Below, in pieces: positions 1 to 10,164 of a DNA stretch of 64,000 nucleotides. Source of the DNA: Stenopsyche tienmushanensis (Eukaryota; Arthropoda; Insecta; Trichoptera; Stenopsychidae); assembly GCA_008973525.1 (NCBI GenBank), contig WACJ01000456.1, forward strand, positions 1 through 64,000. The letters run 5' to 3'. Numbering within the stretch: position 1 is the stretch's first letter; each line of letters begins with the position of its first letter. The notes below the pieces were generated by a model, which saw only the letters and a program-made list of their open reading frames with translations, did no database searches and was not told the DNA's origin. Both the position numbers and the translations under genes were made by a program.

Positions 1-249
1 CCTCTTGGCGTGCTCGGTGTAAGTGTAAGTGACGGCATCCCTGATGACCGTTTTCGAGGAACACCTTGAGTTACGCCTCTCGTCTCTTCGTAGATAAGTC
101 CGGAGATACGCTTGACGCCTCCGCGACGCGCGAGGACGACGGATGGCCCGGCTTGGTGATGCCCTGGATGTTTGTCGCGGAGCACCCTTCCTGTGCCGCT
201 TGGCTCCTCCCTTTCCGAGACCCTTTCCTCCCTTACCGCGACCAGTCAT
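1..249 (-). pseudogene. H4: Histone H4, 5' part, broken by single-base insertions; runs off the window
   Basis: Read on the minus strand from the ATG at 249, the frame begins [19 protein letters not shown], the invariant N-terminal tail of histone H4. Downstream H4 segments are all present ([33 protein letters not shown]) but in shifting frames. I count six one-base insertions, each duplicating its neighbour (for example GGTG for GTG and AAAC for AAC), plus one in-frame 6-bp duplication (ACTTAC). I see no amino-acid substitutions otherwise. H4 normally forms the (H3-H4)2 tetramer of the nucleosome core. The C-terminal third and the 3' stem-loop lie outside the window. It points away from histone H1 at 14086, so the two may belong to one histone cluster. 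The insertion-only pattern could mean real pseudogenisation or uncorrected sequencing errors; I cannot tell which. Identity as H4 is certain. Confidence 0.9.
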
Positions 250-419
250 GTTGTATTAGGCAACGGAACTGAACTGCAAAAATCGACAAGGAGCGAGTTA
301 GCGAGCGACCGTCGTCGACGAGCGCCAGCGAACGTATGATTAAATTTTAGCCACACTTCATTTGCTGATATTCTGGAGTTAGGACTTTGTCCCTTTACTC
401 CGTGGTCGGATATTGGCCC
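250..419 (-). promoter_or_regulatory. Upstream region of histone H4
   Basis: This is the 5' flank of the H4 frame. A TCAGTT initiator-like motif lies about 20 bases upstream of the ATG on the minus strand. A 15-mer at 338-352 (GATTAAATTTTAGCC on the plus strand) recurs exactly at 5882-5896 and 11962-11976, beside the 5' ends of the two jockey ORF1 frames. No convincing TATA box is seen. The segment around 390-412 (AGGACTTTGTCCC...TTACTCC) has a near copy at 30219-30240. Confidence 0.4.
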
Positions 420-458
420 TTTTCTTTGTTCTTTTCTTTTTGTCTGTGTGATGCTTGG

Positions 459-462
<4 letters not shown>

Positions 463-544
<82 letters not shown>

Positions 545-1275
545 ACATGTTTTGTGTTTAGTCCATCTTTTTTGACTGTTTGTTTTGTCTATTTTTTTTT
601 TGACAGGGTTTGTATTTGGTCCATATTTTTTTTTTTTTTTTTTTTTTGACTGTTTGTTTTGTCTCTTTTTTTTTTTTTGACATGTTTTGTATTTAGTCCA
701 TATTTTTTTGACTGTTTGTTTTGTCTATTTTTTTTTGACAGGGTTTGTATTTAGTCCATATTTTTTGACTGTTTGTTTTGTCTATTTTTTTTTGACAGGG
801 TTTGTATTTAGTCCATATTTTTTGACTGTTTGTTTTGTCTCTTTTTTTTTTTTTTGACATGTTTTGTATTTAGTCCATATTTTTTGACTGTTTGTTTTGT
901 CTATTTTTTTTTGACAGGGTTTGTATTTAGTCCATATTTTTTGACTGTTTGTTTTGTCTATTTTTTTTTTGACAGGGTTTGTATTTAGTCCATATTTTTT
1001 TGACTGTTTGTTTTGTCTATTTTTTTTGACAGGGTTTGTATTTAGTCCATATTTTTTGACTGTTTGTTTTGTCTCTTTTTTTTTTTTGACATGTTTTGTA
1101 TTTAGTCCATATTTTTTGACTGTTTGTTTTGTCTATTTTTTTTTGACAGGGTTTGTATTTAGTCCATATTTTTTGACTGTTTGTTTTGTCTATTTTTTTT
1201 GACAGGGTTTGTATTTAGTCCATATTTTTTGACTGTTTGTTTTGTCTCTTTTTTTTTTTTTTTTTTTTGACATGT
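463..1275 (-). repeat. Poly(A) tail and A-rich tandem 3' UTR of element A
   Basis: On the minus strand ORF2 is followed by about 12 tandem units of 55-60 bp, then an uninterrupted A-run of about 80 (T463-T543 on the plus strand). Each unit contains two blocks framed by GAC and GTC around A-rich sequence, separated by A-tracts. Two unit flavours alternate irregularly, reading GACAGGG or GACATG on the plus strand. The poly(A) run marks the retrotransposon 3' terminus. Confidence 0.8.
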
Positions 1276-1330
1276 TTTGTATTTATAAGCGAGCTTTTAG
1301 TTGGTTTGGGAATATGGCAGGGAGGGTGTG

Positions 1331-4084
1331 TTATATTTTTCGCCGTTTCTTGTAGTTAATTTTGGTTATGTCGGTTTCTATTATTGCCCTGGGGCGGTGT
1401 AGGTGGAGTCTTTTTCGCGCGTTGTATTTTTTTATGATTCCGAAAGCAGTGGGGGGGTTTTTGTCGTGTTTTTCGAAGTATTTTTTTGTTAGCAGGATGA
1501 CTTGTTCATGTATGGTGTTTATGTTTAAGTCTTTGTGTAGTGTTTCGTTTGAGATGTAGTACGGTGAGTCTGTGATTAGTCGCAGTATTTTGTTCTCCTG
1601 TGCTTGTATCTTCCTGAATATGTGTGGTGAAGAGGTTGCAGCTATTCCCCACGTGAGGGGGGCGTAGGTGATTATTGGTCTGATTAGTGTCTTGTGTACG
1701 AGTAGTTTGTTTTTAAGTGTTAGTTTTGATTTTTTGTTCAGTATCGGGTAGAGTGTCGCTTTTGCCGCTATGGTTTTATTTACTAGGTTTTGAATGTGTT
1801 TGTGGAAGTTTAATTTTTGGTCCAGTGTGATTCCTAGGTATTTGGCTGTGTTGGTCCATTTGAGCGTTTTGTTGTGTAGTGTCAGTGTGTCTGGTTTGGG
1901 GTGGCGTTTTGGGGTGAGGCTGAATAGAATTAGTTGGGTTTTTTCTGGGTTTATGTGTATTCGCCAGCGATCACACCATTCTTTGTATCTGTCTAGGTAT
2001 TGTTGCAGGTCGTGTGTGATTTTGTTTGTTAGGTGTGATTTTGTGAGTATTGCTGTGTCGTCAGCGAATAATGAGATTATTGTGTTTTTGTTGGTGGGTT
2101 TAGGGATGTCGCTTGTGTATATATTGTGTAATAGTGGTGAGATGCAGGATCCCTGCGGTACTCCTGCGTGTAGTGTTTTTGTTGTGGATGTTGCGTTTCT
2201 GTGTGTCGTTTGAAATGTTCTATTTGTGATGAATGAGTGTGTTATTTGTATGAATTCATTGGGGAAGCCAAATTTGTGCATTTTGTAAAGTAGAGCTTTA
2301 TGCCATACCTTATCAAAAGCGCGTGTGATGTCTAGAAGGATTGCTCCTGTTTTTTGTTTTAGTGAGTGGGAGAAGCCCGAGTGTATAAATTCCAGTGTAC
2401 GATGTAGTTGTGCTGTCGTGGAGTGATTTTCTCTAAAACCGAATTGTTCTTCTGGGAGCACTCCCAGCTCTTGGGTCGTGTCTTTGAGACGGTTGAGGAT
2501 GATCCTCTCGAATATTTTTCCTGGTGTGGCCAGGAGGCTTATTGGTCGGTAGTTTAGAGGGTTTGCTAGTTCTTTTCCGGGTTTGGGGAGTGTGATTATT
2601 TTTGCATGTTTCCAGGTGTCTGGGAAGTAGTTTATTCTTAGTGCAGAGTTATATATGTTCGTGAGGGCCATTATACCTTTTAGGGGAAGTGTTTTGAGTG
2701 CTTTGTTGTGTATGTTGTCGTGTCCGGGGGCTTTGTTGTTTGGTATGTGTTTCAGTATTTGGTGAATTTCTTGTGGTGTTACGAATTTTAGTTTGTTGTT
2801 TGAGTCTGCATTGAGTATTTTATTGAGTGTGGTGTCTATTAGTGTGGTTATGTCTGTTGTGTTTTGGTTATTGATGATTGGTGGTGACGTACATGTTGTG
2901 TTTATTGCTTCAGCTAGTGCTTCTGCTTTTGCATCGTCCGTGTATGCCAGTTTGCCATCTGTCTGTGTTAGTGGTGGTGTGTGTTTATGTTTCCGTTTGA
3001 GTTTTTTGGTCATTTGCCATAGGGCTGTGTGTGATGGGTTTATGTCCTCTAGTGTTTTTTCCCATTTCTGGTTGTGTATCTCTTGGAGTTTTGTGCGTAT
3101 GTCTGTCTGGAGTTTGTTCGCGGTGATTTTGTCGTTGAGGTTTCCATATTTCATCCATTTGCGTCTGTGTCTGTTTTTGTCTCTGATTAGTGTTCTGATG
3201 TCCGTTGGTATTGTGTGTGGTTGGGCTGTGGGGGTGTGGGTGGCTTTTTGTATTGTGTGTGTGATTTGTTGGGTGAAAGTGTTGATGGCTTCGTTGATTT
3301 CGGTTTGTGTTTTTAGTTGAGTGGGGATGGTGATGGCGTCTTGTATTAGTTGTTCGTAGTATTTCCATTGTGTGATTGGTTTTGGTGTAGGTCCTGGGTT
3401 TTGTGTTGGTGAAGTGGCGTATGTGTGTAGTATCACCGGGTTGTGGTCCGAGCTGAGGGCTGGAGCTGTGTTTGTGTCTATTTTCCAACTGAGGTTCTTT
3501 GATATTCCGAAGTCTATGATGTCTGGGGTGTGGTAGTGAGAGATGATTGTTGGGTCTAGTGGGGCGTGTATCGTTAGGTTGTGTTTGTTTATTGTTTTGA
3601 GGAGTGTGCGTCCGACCGTATTTGTGATTCTCGAATTCCAAATTTCGTGTTTTGCATTGAAGTCTCCGGCTATAAGTGTGGGGGTGTTGCCGTTAGTGAG
3701 TGTTGTGATGCTTTCCGTGTCGTATTTTTTCGTGGTCCGTGCGGGGGGGTGGTAATAGGCTATGAGTTTAATGATTTTATTGTGTGATGTGTTTATTGCA
3801 ATTTGGGTGGCTTCCGCGTAAGTTAGGGGTGGTGTAGGGATGTGATGGTGTTTGAGGTGTGTTTTGATGAATATGGCCGTTCCTCCCATGGGGGCGTGAA
3901 TACGGTCGTTCCTGTATAGTGTGTAATTGGGTAAGTGTATTCTGTGTGTTGGTTTGAGGTGTGTCTCGCTTATGAGTATGACGTCGAGGTTGTAGTCTGT
4001 GGCGAAAATATGTAGTTCTTGTATCTTGTTTTTGAGGTTGTTGGCGTTCCATGCCGCGATCGTGATTGTGTCAATGTCGTTCAA
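1331..4084 (-). CDS. Jockey-like ORF2: endonuclease and reverse transcriptase (element A)
   Basis: An intact frame of 917 codons. It starts with an apurinic-type endonuclease (AAWNANNL at residues 10-17, ISETHL, AGDFNAKHEIWNS, and the catalytic SSDHNP near residue 213). A non-LTR reverse transcriptase follows, with KAPGHDNI, RPISLL, GAILLDITRAFDKVWH, AGVPQGSCISP and the catalytic FADD at about residue 673, and then a C-terminal region typical of jockey elements. It would nick target DNA and reverse-transcribe element RNA. The 5' limit is uncertain: the frame overlaps the ORF1 stop by a few bases in the -1 frame, the codon at 4084 is TTG, and the first ATG (3889) lies inside the endonuclease. 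Re-initiation or frameshifting is therefore likely. Nothing inside it is disrupted, so it could be active or recently active. Confidence 0.9.
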   Translation of the reverse strand: MNDIDTITIAAWNANNLKNKIQELHIFATDYNLDVILISETHLKPTHRIHLPNYTLYRNDRIHAPMGGTAIFIKTHLKHHHIPTPPLTYAEATQIAINTSHNKIIKLIAYYHPPARTTKKYDTESITTLTNGNTPTLIAGDFNAKHEIWNSRITNTVGRTLLKTINKHNLTIHAPLDPTIISHYHTPDIIDFGISKNLSWKIDTNTAPALSSDHNPVILHTYATSPTQNPGPTPKPITQWKYYEQLIQDAITIPTQLKTQTEINEAINTFTQQITHTIQKATHTPTAQPHTIPTDIRTLIRDKNRHRRKWMKYGNLNDKITANKLQTDIRTKLQEIHNQKWEKTLEDINPSHTALWQMTKKLKRKHKHTPPLTQTDGKLAYTDDAKAEALAEAINTTCTSPPIINNQNTTDITTLIDTTLNKILNADSNNKLKFVTPQEIHQILKHIPNNKAPGHDNIHNKALKTLPLKGIMALTNIYNSALRINYFPDTWKHAKIITLPKPGKELANPLNYRPISLLATPGKIFERIILNRLKDTTQELGVLPEEQFGFRENHSTTAQLHRTLEFIHSGFSHSLKQKTGAILLDITRAFDKVWHKALLYKMHKFGFPNEFIQITHSFITNRTFQTTHRNATSTTKTLHAGVPQGSCISPLLHNIYTSDIPKPTNKNTIISLFADDTAILTKSHLTNKITHDLQQYLDRYKEWCDRWRIHINPEKTQLILFSLTPKRHPKPDTLTLHNKTLKWTNTAKYLGITLDQKLNFHKHIQNLVNKTIAAKATLYPILNKKSKLTLKNKLLVHKTLIRPIITYAPLTWGIAATSSPHIFRKIQAQENKILRLITDSPYYISNETLHKDLNINTIHEQVILLTKKYFEKHDKNPPTAFGIIKKYNARKRLHLHRPRAIIETDITKINYKKRRKI

Positions 4085-5643
4085 AGGAAGTTTTGTATGA
4101 ATGCGGGGAGTGCTGTGATGAGGATCTGTAGTTTGGTGTTTTTGTCGTCGGTGGCGGCGAGATCTGTGAATGTTTTGATTGCGAACGAGAGCGAGTCATT
4201 GGCTTGAGCTTTGGCTTGTGTTTGCTGGGCGTAGGTTCTGGTTTGTTGTGTGGGGGGGGTTGGTTGTTTGTTTGCGTTGTGTCCGGGTAGGTTTGGGTAG
4301 TATGTTTGGTTGTGCGTGTATTGTGGGCGTTGGGGGGCGTTGTTGTGGTTATTTGTGTGTTGTTGTTGTTTGTTTGACCGTTTAGGGAATTGTGTACATC
4401 CTTGATAATTTGCTGTGTGTTGTTCGCCGCAGTTGGCGCATTTGACTGTGTTTATTGTATTTGGCGGGAGGTGGCAATTGGTTGTTGGGTGCGGGCCTGC
4501 GCATTTGACGCAGACAAATGGGGCGGTGCACATTTGTGCAGTGTGATTGAAACGTTGGCATCTGTGACATTGGCCAATTGATTTAGGGGGGCGTAGCGTT
4601 TCGGCGGTGATGCGGAGGTCTCCGAGTTTGGTAATTTCGTATAGTGTTTTGTTCTTTGCGGTTTTGGTGAGTCTCACTAGAACCAGTGGGATCTCCCGTT
4701 TTTCGTTTCCTAGTTTCATCCTGTCTATTTTAATTACTTCAAATCCTAGTTCTGCGAGTTGAGTGTGGATTTCGTGGGTCGCGTAATTTAGTGGTATCCC
4801 TCGAAGGACTACCTTGAGGTCCTTGTCCTCCGTAAGTTTGTATGTGTAATGCGGAATGTCTTTAGTGTTTAGTGTTTTGATTGTTTGTCTATAGTCGTCC
4901 GGTGTGGCGAGTGTTACATGGATGCCGTCCGTGACTGCTTTGGTCTGCTCGATTTTAATGTTATTGGTCTTTAGTAACGAGATTATGTCCGTATATGTAA
5001 GTTTGCACGGTCGAATGATCACGGGTGGGGGGCGCGGTTCGCGCGGTGCTTGCGTGGGCGTTGGCGTCGGGGTTTGAGATAGCTGTTGGTCGGAGGTTTG
5101 GGGGCGCGCGGGGGTGGCGGTTGGTCGAACGGGGGAGGTGTGGGGGGTTGGTAAAAGAGCTCGCTTACCTTTTTTTGTTGTGCGGGTTCGCTTGGACTCC
5201 ACCAGCTGGAAGCCTGAGTCCACGTCCATGTCTATGTCTGCCTCGTCGCTCGAGGATGTGCTTGAGGTCTCCGAGAGTCTCGTTGACGGCTGGTCGGAGT
5301 TGGGCCTCTTTGGAGTGTCCGGTTCTTTTGGTGTGTTTGTCGATGGTGATGATGGGGGGGGCCTTTTGGGGGCCTTCCTTTTCGTTGATGCTGTTTGTGT
5401 GTTTTCAAGGGCGGCCAGTCTGGCCTCCAGGTTTTTCATTGTTTCGGCTTGGTCTGCGAAGAAGTTGTATATCCTGTCGCGTTGATTTTTCATTAGGTGA
5501 AGTACTTTCCCCAGTAAGGCTCTGGGGATGGCTTTGCCTTCTTCGTTGTTGAAGAAGTCCTCTTGGTCTTGAAAGAAGCTCCTTTCCATATTTATTATGG
5601 GCTCTGGAAGCTCCGTGACGTTGTTGGTTGTTTGTGACTCCAT
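4081..5643 (-). CDS. Jockey-like ORF1 (gag) with three zinc knuckles (element A)
   Basis: The nucleic-acid-binding gag-like protein of the element, 520 aa from the ATG at 5643. The frame stays open to 5877 (598 codons, GTG), but that stretch is arginine- and proline-rich and probably 5' UTR. A short heptad-like segment follows the N-terminus (FADQAETMKNLEARLAALEN). Then come a Ser/Pro/Thr-rich linker, a PRE_C2HC-like region (KVVLRGIPLNYATHEI), and three knuckles: CHRCQRFNHTAQMC, CVKCAGPHPTTNC and CANCGEQHTANYQGC. The tail is rich in Gln, Asn and Thr. It would package element RNA into particles and act as a chaperone during target-primed reverse transcription. Its stop overlaps the ORF2 frame. 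Confidence 0.88.
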   Translation of the reverse strand: MESQTTNNVTELPEPIINMERSFFQDQEDFFNNEEGKAIPRALLGKVLHLMKNQRDRIYNFFADQAETMKNLEARLAALENTQTASTKRKAPKRPPPSSPSTNTPKEPDTPKRPNSDQPSTRLSETSSTSSSDEADIDMDVDSGFQLVESKRTRTTKKGKRALLPTPHTSPVRPTATPARPQTSDQQLSQTPTPTPTQAPREPRPPPVIIRPCKLTYTDIISLLKTNNIKIEQTKAVTDGIHVTLATPDDYRQTIKTLNTKDIPHYTYKLTEDKDLKVVLRGIPLNYATHEIHTQLAELGFEVIKIDRMKLGNEKREIPLVLVRLTKTAKNKTLYEITKLGDLRITAETLRPPKSIGQCHRCQRFNHTAQMCTAPFVCVKCAGPHPTTNCHLPPNTINTVKCANCGEQHTANYQGCTQFPKRSNKQQQHTNNHNNAPQRPQYTHNQTYYPNLPGHNANKQPTPPTQQTRTYAQQTQAKAQANDSLSFAIKTFTDLAATDDKNTKLQILITALPAFIQNFL

Positions 5644-5881
5644 GTCGTTGAGGGCGCCGTTATGGCGGTCGGGTGGTGGTGATGGTGGACGGGTCACTGG
5701 CTCCGTGGCGGCGGCCGGCCGGCGGCCGGGCGGCGGTCGGAGGGACGACTGCCAGGCGGCGTCGAGGCGACGATTGCCGGGCGGTGGTCTTGGTGGTGGC
5801 GTCCCAGCGTCGGTCGGAATGACTGCGGCGTGTCGAGAGCTCTGGTCTGCGCACGTCCGCACTGGTCGGGCGCGCACAGCA

Positions 5882-6499
5882 GATTAAATTTTAGCCGATT
5901 TTGCCCCTTATTTATAGACTGAGAGGCCGAGCCGACTGCGCGTTCCCGTCCAGCGTTAGCCTCGTTCGTCGACGCGGACACACACTTTAGCTACGACGAA
6001 AAGTTTACAACGCTCCGGTGGAGGGGCGTCCGCAAGTATTACGAACAAATGAATTGTCGAATGAACAAACGAACAGTAATAGCGATCGTTGTCATTGGCG
6101 ATTGACAGGCACAAGTACAAGGTAAAGAAAAAGAAAAGAAAAGAAAAGAAAAATAATAATAATAATAATAATGATAATAATACCAAAAATAATAATAATA
6201 ATACTAAAAATAATAATAGTACTAAAAATAATAATAATAATACTAAAAATAATAATAATACTAAAAATAGTAATAATACTAAGAAGAATAATAATAATAA
6301 TAATGCTACGAATAATAATAATAATAATACTACGAATAATAATAATAATAAATACCGTTTGTTGAAATGTAGGCAGAGCAGAGCAAAGACGCAAGATGCA
6401 CTAAGCAGCAGTACTCCCGACGGACTGAGCGCTAACGAGCGTCAACCCCCAGGTTCTGCCCCCACCACGTGTGTCGCGTACGGTGCATCGTCCGGCAGC
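5882..6499 (-). promoter_or_regulatory. Upstream block of element A: TATA box and (AAT)n
   Basis: Immediately upstream of the gag frame on the minus strand is TATAAATA (5909-5916) followed by the 15-mer GGCTAAAATTTAATC, which is also found upstream of histone H4. Further upstream lies a purine and (AAT)n/(AATACTAAA)n microsatellite (about 6120-6350). Jockey promoters are usually internal and TATA-less, so this block may be captured or flanking histone-locus DNA. The same block recurs in copy B with about 57 bp fewer AAT-type repeats. Confidence 0.45.
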
Positions 6500-6538
6500 T
6501 TTTCTTTGTTCTTTTCTTTTTGTCTGTGTGATGCTTGG

Positions 6539-6540
<2 letters not shown>

Positions 6541-6620
<80 letters not shown>

Positions 6621-7352
6621 ACATGTTTTGTGTTTAGTCCATATTTTTTGACTGTTTGTTTTGTCTATTTTTTTTTGACAGGGTTTGTATTTGGTCCATA
6701 TTTTTTTTTTTTTTTTTTGACTGTTTGTTTTGTCTCTTTTTTTTTTTTTTGACATGTTTTGTATTTAGTCCATATTTTTTGACTGTTTGTTTTGTCGTTT
6801 TTTTTTTGACAGGGTTTGTATTTAGTCCATATTTTTTGACTGTTTGTTTTGTCTATTTTTTTTGACAGGGTTTGTATTTAGTCCATATTTTTTGACTGTT
6901 TGTTTTGTCTCTTTTTTTTTTTTGACATGTTTTGTATTTAGTCCATATTTTTTGACTGTTTGTTTTGTCTATTTTTTTTGACAGGGTTTGTATTTAGTCC
7001 ATATTTTTTGACTGTTTGTTTTGTCTATTTTTTTTTTTTGACAGGGTTTGTATTTAGTCCATATTTTTTTGACTGTTTGTTTTGTCTATTTTTTTTTGAC
7101 AGGGTTTGTATTTAGTCCATATTTTTTTGACTGTTTGTTTTGTCTCTTTTTTTTTTTTTTGACATGTTTTGTATTTAGTCCATATTTTTTGACTGTTTGT
7201 TTTGTCTATTTTTTTTTGACAGGGTTTGTATTTAGTCCATATTTTTTTGACTGTTTGTTTTGTCTATTTTTTTTGACAGGGTTTGTATTTAGTCCATATT
7301 TTTTGACTGTTTGTTTTGTTTATTTTTTTTTTTTTTTTTTTTTTTTACTTTG
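6541..7352 (-). repeat. Poly(A) tail and A-rich tandem 3' UTR of element B
   Basis: Same organisation as in element A: about 12 units of 55-60 bp with paired GAC...GTC blocks, then an A-run of about 78 on the minus strand (6541-6618). Unit order and T-run lengths differ slightly from copy A, as expected for slippage at homopolymers. Confidence 0.8.
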
Positions 7353-7409
7353 TATTTTTATTTATAAGCGAGCTTTTAGTTGGTTTGGGAATATGGCAGG
7401 GAGGGTGTG

Positions 7410-10164
7410 TTATATTTTTCGCCGTTTCTTGTAGTTAATTTTGGTTATGTCGGTTTCTATTATTGCCCTGGGGCGGTGTAGGTGGAGTCTTTTTCGCGCG
7501 TTGTATTTTTTTATGATTCCGAAAGCAGTGGGGGGGTTTTTGTCGTGTTTTTCGAAGTATTTTTTTGTTAGCAGGATGACTTGTTCATGTATGGTGTTTA
7601 TGTTTAAGTCTTTGTGTAGTGTTTCGTTTGAGATGTAGTACGGTGAGTCTGTGATTAGTCGCAGTATTTTGTTCTCCTGTGCTTGTATCTTCCTGAATAT
7701 GTGTGGTGAAGAGGTTGCAGCTATTCCCCACGTGAGGGGGGGCGTAGGTGATTATTGGTCTGATTAGTGTCTTGTGTACGAGTAGTTTGTTTTTAAGTGT
7801 TAGTTTTGATTTTTTGTTCAGTATCGGGTAGAGTGTCGCTTTTGCCGCTATGGTTTTATTTACTAGGTTTTGTATGTGTTTGTGGAAGTTTAATTTTTGG
7901 TCCAGTGTGATTCCTAGGTATTTGGCTGTGTTGGTCCATTTGAGCGTTTTGTTGTGTAGTGTCAGTGTGTCTGGTTTGGGGTGGCGTTTTGGGGTGAGGC
8001 TGAATAGAATTAGTTGGGTTTTTTCTGGGTTTATGTGTATTCGCCAGCGATCACACCATTCTTTGTATCTGTCTAGGTATTGTTGCAGGTCGTGTGTGAT
8101 TTTGTTTGTTAGGTGTGATTTTGTGAGTATTGCTGTGTCGTCAGCGAATAATGAGATTATTGTGTTTTTGTTGGTGGGTTTAGGGATGTCGCTTGTGTAT
8201 ATATTGTGTAATAGTGGTGAGATGCAGGATCCCTGCGGTACTCCTGCGTGTAGTGTTTTTGTTGTGGATGTTGCGTTTCTGTGTGTCGTTTGAAATGTTC
8301 TATTTGTGATGAATGAGTGTGTTATTTGTATGAATTCATTGGGGAAGCCAAATTTGTGCATTTTGTAAAGTAGAGCTTTATGCCATACCTTATCAAAGGC
8401 GCGTGTGATGTCTAGAAGGATTGCTCCTGTTTTTTGTTTTAGTGAGTGGGAGAAGCCCGAGTGTATAAATTCCAGTGTACGATGTAGTTGTGCTGTCGTG
8501 GAGTGATTTTCTCTAAAACCGAATTGTTCTTCTGGGAGCACTCCCAGCTCTTGGGTCGTGTCTTTGAGACGGTTGAGGATGATCCTCTCGAATATTTTTC
8601 CTGGTGTGGCCAGGAGGCTTATTGGTCGGTAGTTTAGAGGGTTTGCTAGTTCTTTTCCGGGTTTGGGGAGTGTGATTATTTTTGCATGTTTCCAGGTGTC
8701 TGGGAAGTAGTTTATTCTTAGTGCAGAGTTATATATGTTCGTGAGGGCCATTATACCTTTTAGGGGAAGTGTTTTGAGTGCTTTGTTGTGTATGTTGTCG
8801 TGTCCGGGGGCTTTGTTGTTTGGTATGTGTTTCATTATTTGGTGAATTTCTTGTGGTGTTACGAATTTTAGTTTGTTGTTTGAGTCTGCATTGAGTATTT
8901 TATTGAGTGTGGTTTCTATTAGTGTGGTTAGGTCTGTTGTGTTTTGGTTATTGATGATTGGTGGTGACGTACATGTTGTGTTTATTGCTTCAGCTAGTGC
9001 TTCTGCTTTTGCATCGTCCGTGTATGCCAGTTTGCCATCTGTCTGTGTTAGTGGTGGTGTGTGTTTATGTTTCCGTTTGAGTTTTTTGGTCATTTGCCAT
9101 AGGGCTGTGTGTGATGGGTTTATGTCCTCTAGTGTTTTTTCCCATTTCTGGTTGTGTATCTCTTGGAGTTTTGTGCGTATGTCTGTCTGGAGTTTGTTCG
9201 CGGTGATTTTGTCGTTGAGGTTTCCATATTTCATCCATTTGCGTCTGTGTCTGTTTTTGTCTCTGATTAGTGTTCTGATGTCCGTTGGTATTGTGTGTGG
9301 TTGGGCTGTGGGGGTGTGGGTGGCTTTTTGTATTGTGTGTGTGATTTGTTGGGTGAAAGTGTTGATGGCTTCGTTGATTTCGGTTTGTGTTTTTAGTTGA
9401 GTGGGGATGGTGATGGCGTCTTGTATTAGTTGTTCGTAGTATTTCCATTGTGTGATTGGTTTTGGTGTAGGTCCTGGGTTTTGTGTTGGTGAAGTGGCGT
9501 ATGTGTGTAGTATCACCGGGTTGTGGTCCGAGCTGAGGGCTGGAGCTGTGTTTGTGTCTATTTTCCAACTGAGGTTCTTTGATATTCCGAAGTCTATGAT
9601 GTCTGGGGTGTGGTAGTGAGAGATGATTGTTGGGTCTAGTGGGGCGTGTATCGTTAGGTTGTGTTTGTTTATTGTTTTGAGGAGTGTGCGTCCGACCGTA
9701 TTTGTGATTCTCGAATTCCAAATTTCGTGTTTTGCATTGAAGTCTCCGGCTATAAGTGTGGGGGTGTTGCCGTTAGTGAGTGTTGTGATGCTTTCCGTGT
9801 CGTATTTTTTCGTGGTCCGTGCGGGGGGGTGGTAATAGGCTATGAGTTTTATGATTTTATTGTGTGATGTGTTTATTGCAATTTGGGTGGCTTCCGCGTA
9901 AGTTAGGGGTGGTGTAGGGATGTGATGGTGTTTGAGGTGTGTTTTGATGAATATGGCCGTTCCTCCCATGGGGGCGTGAATACGGTCGTTCCTGTATAGT
10001 GTGTAATTGGGTAAGTGTATTCTGTGTGTTGGTTTGAGGTGTGTCTCGCTTATGAGTATGACGTCGAGGTTGTAGTCTGTGGCGAAAATATGTAGTTCTT
10101 GTATCTTGTTTTTGAGGTTGTTGGCGTTCCATGCCGCGATCGTGATTGTGTCAATGTCGTTCAA
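7410..10164 (-). pseudogene. Jockey-like ORF2 of element B, C-terminal frameshift
   Basis: Nearly identical to ORF2 of element A through the endonuclease and reverse transcriptase, with SSDHNP and FADD intact. A single extra G in a G-run (seven G near 7735-7742, six in A) shifts the frame. About 47 foreign residues follow, ending at 7585. In the original frame the homologous C-terminus continues to a TAA at 7410-7412. About 110 residues of the C-terminal region are therefore replaced or lost, while the catalytic core is spared. The change is in a homopolymer, so an assembly error is possible. Start codon problem as for element A (TTG at 10164, overlapping the ORF1 stop). Confidence 0.85.

Larger units (their letters stand above)
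420..6499. repeat. Tandem-duplicated 6.08-kb unit, copy A (contains jockey element A)
   Basis: The unit starts at the TTTTCTTTGTTC motif (420) and ends in GTCCGGCAGC (6499), where the next copy starts at once. Copies A and B align end to end and differ by few substitutions, by lengths of T-runs and (AAT)n, and by one extra G in B's ORF2. The duplicated unit includes about 43 bp beyond the poly(A) tail and about 600 bp beyond the ORF1 5' end. This suggests a segmental tandem duplication rather than two separate retrotranspositions. Confidence 0.8.

Noticed and set aside
954..1202. Phe-rich open frames in the T-rich tandem repeats (also 6471-7434)
   Set aside because: Low-complexity translation of T-runs. 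The repeats are 3' UTR of minus-strand elements.
463..1275. CRISPR-like regular repeats with spacers
   Set aside because: The units are fully repetitive A-rich 3' UTR sequence in an insect retrotransposon. There are no unique spacers, no cas genes and the genome is eukaryotic.
2793..3320. Hydrophobic plus-strand frame (175 codons) resembling a membrane protein, repeated at 8873-9400
   Set aside because: Antisense shadow of the ORF2 linker region. Hydrophobicity comes from the complement of Asn/Thr/His codons.
5882..6499. HDV-like self-cleaving ribozyme at the 5' end of elements A and B
   Set aside because: Some non-LTR elements carry one, but I could not fit the double-pseudoknot fold to this sequence by eye.
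6089..6541. Poly-Asn and poly-Ile open frames
   Set aside because: Translation of the (AAT)n microsatellite, not a protein.
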